A stretch of 53,601 bases of DNA from Fluviibacter sp964387485 (GTDB lineage Bacteria; Pseudomonadota; Gammaproteobacteria; Burkholderiales; Rhodocyclaceae). The translations under genes and the position numbers were made by a program. The stretch is taken from contig CAYLWV010000002.1 in NCBI GenBank assembly GCA_964387485.1, positions 1 to 53,601 of the forward strand, in the 5' to 3' direction. Every line of letters starts with the position of its first letter. Position 1 is the stretch's first letter. Below the pieces are notes generated by a model that searched no databases, was not told where the DNA came from, and saw only the letters and a program-made list of their open reading frames with translations. Positions 49,981 through 53,601 of the stretch are shown here, piece after piece.

Positions 49981-51366
49981 GTGAGTCATTCGCGCCCTTT
50001 GCAGGTCGTTATTCTTGCTGCAGGCCAGGGAACGCGCATGCGTTCCGGGTTGCCCAAAGTGCTGCACCCGATTGCCGGGCAGGCGATGGTGCGTCATGTG
50101 ATTGCGGCCGCTGCCGCGCTCAATTCACAAAAAACAGTCGCCGTGGTTGGCCATGGTGCCGCAGTGGTTGAAAGTGCGTTGGCCGATACGGGCGTACAGT
50201 TCGTCTTGCAGTCGCCGCAGCTGGGCACGGGCCATGCCGTGCAGATGGCGTTACCGGCATTACAGTCGTTGCCCGCAGATGGTCAGCTGCTGATTCTCTA
50301 TGGCGATGTCCCTTTGATTCAGCCGGCAACGCTCAAGGCGTTGTTGCAAGCGGCAGGCGATGGCGTGGGATTGGTGACGCAGCATCTGGATAACCCGACG
50401 GGCTATGGCCGGATTGTGCGTGATGGCACCGGCAAGGTGCTATGCAATGTCGAAGAAAAAGATGCGACGGATGAGCAGCGCAAGATCACGGAAATAAACA
50501 CCGGCATCCTCTGTCTGCCTGCCAAGCATCTTGCAGGTTGGCTGGGAGCATTATCGAATCAGAATGCGCAAGGTGAGTATTACCTGACCGATCTGTTAGG
50601 TATGGCGGTGCAAGCGGGTGTTCCGGTGCATACGGTGAATCCGCAGCACGATTGGGAGGTCGCGGGCGTCAACTCCAAAGTCCAGCTCGCGGTGTTAGAG
50701 CGCGTCTGGCAAAGACATCAGGCTGAACAACTCATGATTGAGGGCGTCCGTCTGGCTGACCCGGCGCGGATTGATGTTCGTGGCACGCTGACGTGTGGTC
50801 GCGATGTCGGCATTGATGTCGGTTGCGTGTTCGAAGGCACGGTGGTTCTCGAAGAAGGTGTTCAGATCGGTCCGTACTGCGTATTGCGTGATGTGACGGT
50901 CAAAGCCGGTGCGCGGATTGAGGCCTTCAGTCATCTGAATCAGGCAGAAGTTGGCCCGGATGCCGTGGTGGGGCCTTATGCCCGTTTGCGCCCGGGTTCT
51001 ACCTTGGGCGCAGGGGCCCACGTCGGTAATTTTGTCGAGCTCAAGAATACGCAGCTCGGCGCGGGATCAAAAGCCAATCATCTGGCTTATGTGGGTGATG
51101 CGACCGTCGGTGAGCGTGTCAATATCGGTGCAGGCACCATCACCTGTAACTATGACGGGGTGAACAAGCACCGTACGGTCATCGAGGATGATGCCTTCAT
51201 TGGTTCGGATACGCAGTTGGTGGCGCCGGTCACGGTGGGTCGAGGCGCCACGCTGGGCGCCGGTACAACCCTGACCAAAGACGCGCCGGCGGATACGCTG
51301 ACAGTTTCCCGGCCCAAGCAACTCTCTCTCACCGGATGGCAACGACCGGTGAAAATCTCGAAATAA
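49981..51366 (+). CDS. glmU: Bifunctional GlmU (GlcNAc-1-P uridyltransferase / GlcN-1-P acetyltransferase)
   Basis: Makes UDP-GlcNAc for peptidoglycan and lipopolysaccharide. It is 461 residues. The N-terminal pyrophosphorylase has LAAGQGTRMRSGLPKVLHP and LYGDVPLI; the C-terminal left-handed beta-helix starts about residue 255 and has RLRPGSTLGAGAHVGNFVE and ITCNYDGVNKHRT. The start is GTG with GGAG 6 bases before it. Confidence 0.96.
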   Translation: MSHSRPLQVVILAAGQGTRMRSGLPKVLHPIAGQAMVRHVIAAAAALNSQKTVAVVGHGAAVVESALADTGVQFVLQSPQLGTGHAVQMALPALQSLPADGQLLILYGDVPLIQPATLKALLQAAGDGVGLVTQHLDNPTGYGRIVRDGTGKVLCNVEEKDATDEQRKITEINTGILCLPAKHLAGWLGALSNQNAQGEYYLTDLLGMAVQAGVPVHTVNPQHDWEVAGVNSKVQLAVLERVWQRHQAEQLMIEGVRLADPARIDVRGTLTCGRDVGIDVGCVFEGTVVLEEGVQIGPYCVLRDVTVKAGARIEAFSHLNQAEVGPDAVVGPYARLRPGSTLGAGAHVGNFVELKNTQLGAGSKANHLAYVGDATVGERVNIGAGTITCNYDGVNKHRTVIEDDAFIGSDTQLVAPVTVGRGATLGAGTTLTKDAPADTLTVSRPKQLSLTGWQRPVKISK

Positions 51367-51378
51367 CGGAGTTTGGTG

Positions 51379-51693
51379 ATGGATTTTGCGTTTTTTGCAT
51401 TTGTGTTGGCGGTTGCGCTGATGGCAGCCGTGGGAGTAGTTTTGCTGCTGGTGGGGTATATCGTCGCCATTCCGGCCAGCATTACTCGTGGCTGGGGCTG
51501 GGCGGCGTTGGTGATTTTTGTGCCGATCCTCGGCCCGATCTTCTTTTGTCGGGCCTTCCCCGAAGGCTTGCGTAAGACGCGACTACAGATCTTTATCGGC
51601 ACGTTGTTGCTGATGTGTGCCGTAGCGCTACTCTATGGCGGCGGCCCCTGGATTGCCGAGCGGCTGGTGGATGCCGCTAAAGCAGCCGGCTGA
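51379..51693 (+). CDS. Small membrane protein of unknown function
   Basis: 104 residues with three hydrophobic helices (about 3-30, 40-58 and 70-90). I recognise no family. The ATG at 51379 has GGAG spaced 7 bases. It follows glmU by 12 bases and is probably cotranscribed, but nothing links it to cell-wall synthesis. Its TGA abuts the convergent phaM stop with no base between. Confidence 0.6.
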   Translation: MDFAFFAFVLAVALMAAVGVVLLLVGYIVAIPASITRGWGWAALVIFVPILGPIFFCRAFPEGLRKTRLQIFIGTLLLMCAVALLYGGGPWIAERLVDAAKAAG

Positions 51694-51703
51694 TCAGCCG
51701 GCT
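51684..51703. terminator. Perfect 20-base palindrome containing both convergent stop codons
   Basis: AGCCGGCTGA/TCAGCCGGCT is perfectly self-complementary, with the two stop codons forming its centre TGATCA. TTTCTTTG follows on the plus strand. It is probably a bidirectional terminator embedded in the gene ends. Confidence 0.65.
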
Positions 51704-52317
51704 TTCTTTGTCTGCGATTTGGCCGCGGTTTTTGCGGCGGGTTTTTTTGCCGCAGGCTTGCGGGCGGTGCCCGTGGTCCCGGCGGTTTTGATTGATTGCG
51801 CGGCCTTCTTGGCGGCTTTGGCGGTTGCCGACGTTTTTGCGGCTTCGGCCAGCTGCGCCTGCATCTGGCTATTGAGCTCGTTCATCATTTCCCAGGGCCA
51901 CATGGCCGCCTTGGCAAGCGCGGCCTCGTCGGTGCCGGTGTTAGGCGCGACATCGCCTGCCGTGGCCTCCTGGGCTTCCGGCTGCGGGGGTTGAGCTGTC
52001 TGAGCGGCCTGAAAGAAGGCGCTGAAGGGCGTTTCCGATGTGCTGGTCGTTGCGGTATGTGCTTCGGGTTTGGTGAAGTGGCTGCTCATGGTGCGGAAGG
52101 TGCCTAGGGCAGACTTCTGCATTTCCAGATTCTGAATCGTCATCTGCAGCATGGACAAATTCATGCGCAGCCAGTTCTCGACCGACTTGAGGTCCTTGAT
52201 CTGTTTGTCCAGCTCGCCTTCATCCAGCGTGGGGGTCACCATGCCCGGCAGTTGAAAGCCCATCTGGTTCCACATGCCTTGCAGGAAGTTCAGTGGATTG
52301 CTCGATTGGTCACTCAT
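51694..52317 (-). CDS. phaM: PhaM-like PHA-granule regulatory protein
   Basis: A 207-residue protein like PhaM of Ralstonia/Cupriavidus, which activates PHA synthase PhaC and attaches granules to the nucleoid. The N-terminal half (NFLQGMWNQMGFQLPGM, LDEGELDKQIKDLKSVENWL, then LQMTIQNLEMQKSALG) is the conserved amphipathic part. The C-terminal tail is made of A/K/P repeats (KPAAKKPAAKTAAKS) that bind DNA in PhaM. No phaC is in the window. Confidence 0.85.
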   Translation of the reverse strand: MSDQSSNPLNFLQGMWNQMGFQLPGMVTPTLDEGELDKQIKDLKSVENWLRMNLSMLQMTIQNLEMQKSALGTFRTMSSHFTKPEAHTATTSTSETPFSAFFQAAQTAQPPQPEAQEATAGDVAPNTGTDEAALAKAAMWPWEMMNELNSQMQAQLAEAAKTSATAKAAKKAAQSIKTAGTTGTARKPAAKKPAAKTAAKSQTKKAG

Positions 52318-52337
52318 GGTCGTCTCCGGTAATAGCC

Positions 52338-52658
52338 TTAGATATATCCTGCCAGGTGCAGAATCAGCCAGGTTGCGGGTGCCAGCAGCGCCTCAATGAT
52401 GCGATAGCGCCAAGGGTAGCTGGAGAGGTAGGTCAGGAAAAATGCGACACCGCCAATCACCAGCGACATTTCCATCCACGGAATAGGCTGGTTGAACAAT
52501 GCATAACTGGGGGCGCCCAGTGCCAGCACGCCCAGCGTGGGCAGCCCTTGCAGCACCAGAAGATAGGTTAGCGTCACGGGTCGCACCTTGAATTCTGGTG
52601 GCGACAGTGGTTGAGTGTGGGGTGCAGCTTGCGCTACGTCATTCAGATGATCCGACAT
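52338..52658 (-). CDS. Small membrane protein of unknown function
   Basis: 106 residues, with a soluble N-terminal 28 and three hydrophobic segments (YLLVLQGLPTLGVLALG, SLVIGGVAFFLTYL and ALLAPATWLILHLAGY). No family recognised. The ATG overlaps the 3' end of the nitroreductase gene by 16 bases and has GAGG just upstream. Confidence 0.55.
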   Translation of the reverse strand: MSDHLNDVAQAAPHTQPLSPPEFKVRPVTLTYLLVLQGLPTLGVLALGAPSYALFNQPIPWMEMSLVIGGVAFFLTYLSSYPWRYRIIEALLAPATWLILHLAGYI

Positions 52659-53287
52659 GCGTCCTCAAATTCCAGCCTCGGTGAACGGGGGTGCAGCGAT
52701 TGCGGATCACCGTGCCCGAGGTTGCAGATAAAATTGATCTTGAACCGACCATCCGGGAAGAAGGTCTGGTTCAGGCGTTCCGCATCAAACCCTGACATCG
52801 GGCCGCAGTCAAGTCCCAAGGCGCGCGCGGCCATCATGAAATAGGCGGCTTGCAGACTGCTGTTGCGCTCGGCGGTGGCGTCAGCCAGCGGTTTCAGCGC
52901 GTCGCCAGCAAACCAGCTACGGGCATCCGCGTGCGGATAAAGGCGAGGCAGATGATCGTAAAACCGGGTGTCGGCCGCAAACAGGGCGGTGACGGGGGCG
53001 CTCATGGTTTTATCAATGTTGCCCGGTGCCAGACAGGCTTTCAGCCGTGTCTTTGCCTCTGGGGACCGGACAAAGAGAACGCGCAGCGGCTGGCAGTTGG
53101 CAGACGTCGGACCCAGGCGCGCCAGATTCCAGGCGCGCATGAGTAATGCATCATCCACCGGCCGTGGCAGCCAGTGGCTGAATGTGCGTCCGTGAGTAAA
53201 GAGCCGGTTCAAGAGTTCCGGATCTGCCGGGTGCGCGCAGTCCGGCGACAAATGATGGTGGGTGGGGTGGGCATCGTGTTCAGGCAT
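52643..53287 (-). CDS. rutE: Nitroreductase-family protein, RutE-like (malonic semialdehyde reductase)
   Basis: A 214-residue FMN oxidoreductase. RLGPTSANCQPLRVLFV, GNIDKTMSAPVTALFAAD, PHADARSWF and ALGLDCGPMSGFD match RutE, which reduces malonic semialdehyde to 3-hydroxypropionate in pyrimidine breakdown. No other rut gene is nearby, so the in vivo substrate may differ. The frame runs on to 53527 across the tRNA-Tyr antisense; the ATG at 53287 has GGGAG 8 bases upstream and is the start. Confidence 0.85.
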   Translation of the reverse strand: MPEHDAHPTHHHLSPDCAHPADPELLNRLFTHGRTFSHWLPRPVDDALLMRAWNLARLGPTSANCQPLRVLFVRSPEAKTRLKACLAPGNIDKTMSAPVTALFAADTRFYDHLPRLYPHADARSWFAGDALKPLADATAERNSSLQAAYFMMAARALGLDCGPMSGFDAERLNQTFFPDGRFKINFICNLGHGDPQSLHPRSPRLEFEDACRII

Positions 53288-53394
53288 GGCCGTAACTCCC
53301 GGCGAATCGTGTGTGCTCCACTGTATCACTGCCAGTGAAATTTGCCGTGCTGCAACGCGATAGCCGCTGCCCGCAAAAAAATTGCAAATGCTGC

Positions 53395-53424
53395 TTGACA
53401 GCATTGCCGGTTTTCGTGAATAAT
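53395..53424 (+). promoter_or_regulatory. Promoter of the tRNA-Tyr/tRNA-Gly transcript
   Basis: A perfect TTGACA (53395-53400) and AATAAT (53419-53424) with 18 bases between, 17 bases before tRNA-Tyr. Confidence 0.7.
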
Positions 53425-53441
53425 CCTCGGTTCTGGTTCGC

Positions 53442-53526
53442 GGAGGGATTCCCGAGCGGTCAAAGGGAACAGACTGTAAATCTGTCGGCTCTGCCTTCGA
53501 AGGTTCGAATCCTTCTCCCTCCACCA
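53442..53526 (+). tRNA. tRNA-Tyr (anticodon GTA)
   Basis: 85 bases with encoded CCA. The acceptor arms GGAGGGA and TCCCTCC pair, the anticodon stem AGACT/ATCTGT region carries GTA, and a long variable arm (class II) is present as expected for bacterial tyrosine tRNA. Confidence 0.95.
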
Positions 53527-53571
53527 ACGACCAGTAAGAACAGCAGTTTCTCCGTGCTGCGGTTTGGCCGG

Positions 53572-53601
53572 GCGGGTGTAGCTCAATGGTAGAGCAGAAG
53601 C
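53572..53601 (+). tRNA. tRNA-Gly, 5' part only (window ends)
   Basis: The first 30 bases, GCGGGTGTAGCTCAATGGTA then GAGCAGAAGC, are the acceptor 5' strand and D arm of a glycine tRNA, probably GCC. The usual continuation is tRNA-Thr and tufB. Confidence 0.85.

Noticed and set aside
53288..53527. 80-codon N-terminal extension of the RutE-like gene
   Set aside because: It is translation of the tRNA-Tyr antisense and its leader (GEGFEPSKAEPTDLQSVPFD is a well-known artefact); the family start is at 53287.

Overview
The window looks like a draft scaffold from a betaproteobacterium. The lineage call rests on gene content and order: yicC-gmk-rpoZ-spoT, rph-rdgB-hemW-trmB, pilMNOPQ-aroK-aroB-gltB-gltD, a PhaM-type PHA-granule regulator, a DUF1840 gene, and a tRNA-Tyr/tRNA-Gly pair at the right edge. 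It is almost entirely chromosomal core, densely packed with short spacers and many ATGA-type overlaps. I saw no insertion sequence, prophage, integrase, CRISPR array or rRNA. Three runs of exactly 100 N (22973-23072, 29802-29901, 34231-34330) are scaffold placeholders, and each cuts a pair of convergent genes.

Layout. 1-5280: the end of ilvD, two small exported proteins (a glycine-zipper lipoprotein and a Rap1a/Tai-type protein), malic enzyme maeB and the HU gene. 5283-11395, minus strand: yicC-gmk-rpoZ-spoT-dadA-tatD, linking nucleotide metabolism, RNA polymerase omega, the stringent response and D-amino-acid oxidation. 11461-13988, plus strand: rph-rdgB-hemW. 13990-17851, minus strand: an acetate/succinate CoA-transferase, thiS-thiG, an unknown exported protein and trmB. 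A tRNA-Gly(CCC) and an orphan membrane protein follow.

18788-22423 is the most distinctive block: a minus-strand run of SHP-type cytochrome c (DUF1924), diheme cytochrome c, cytochrome b561, response regulator and sensor kinase. Facing it are a lipocalin, an iron-sulfur (6-4)-type photolyase, a flavin reductase and mutY. 26221-28659 holds ubiX, a Gx-transporter/NusG-II pair and rapZ.

metH (30413-34138) has a leader containing a sigma-70 promoter, a pseudoknot matching the SAM-II riboswitch class, and an intrinsic terminator just before the gene. This is the clearest regulatory element in the window. It predicts that SAM shuts off cobalamin-dependent methionine synthase.

34521-37420: carbonic anhydrase, an MHS-family transporter and a ROK sugar kinase. 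37501-49855: the type IV pilus alignment/secretin genes in a compact form, then shikimate-pathway aroK and aroB, then glutamate synthase gltB and gltD. 49981-53287: glmU, small membrane proteins, phaM and a RutE-like nitroreductase. The window ends inside a second tRNA-Gly. Physiologically this suggests an organism with type IV pili, PHA storage, thiamine and methionine biosynthesis and a c-type-cytochrome side chain under two-component control.
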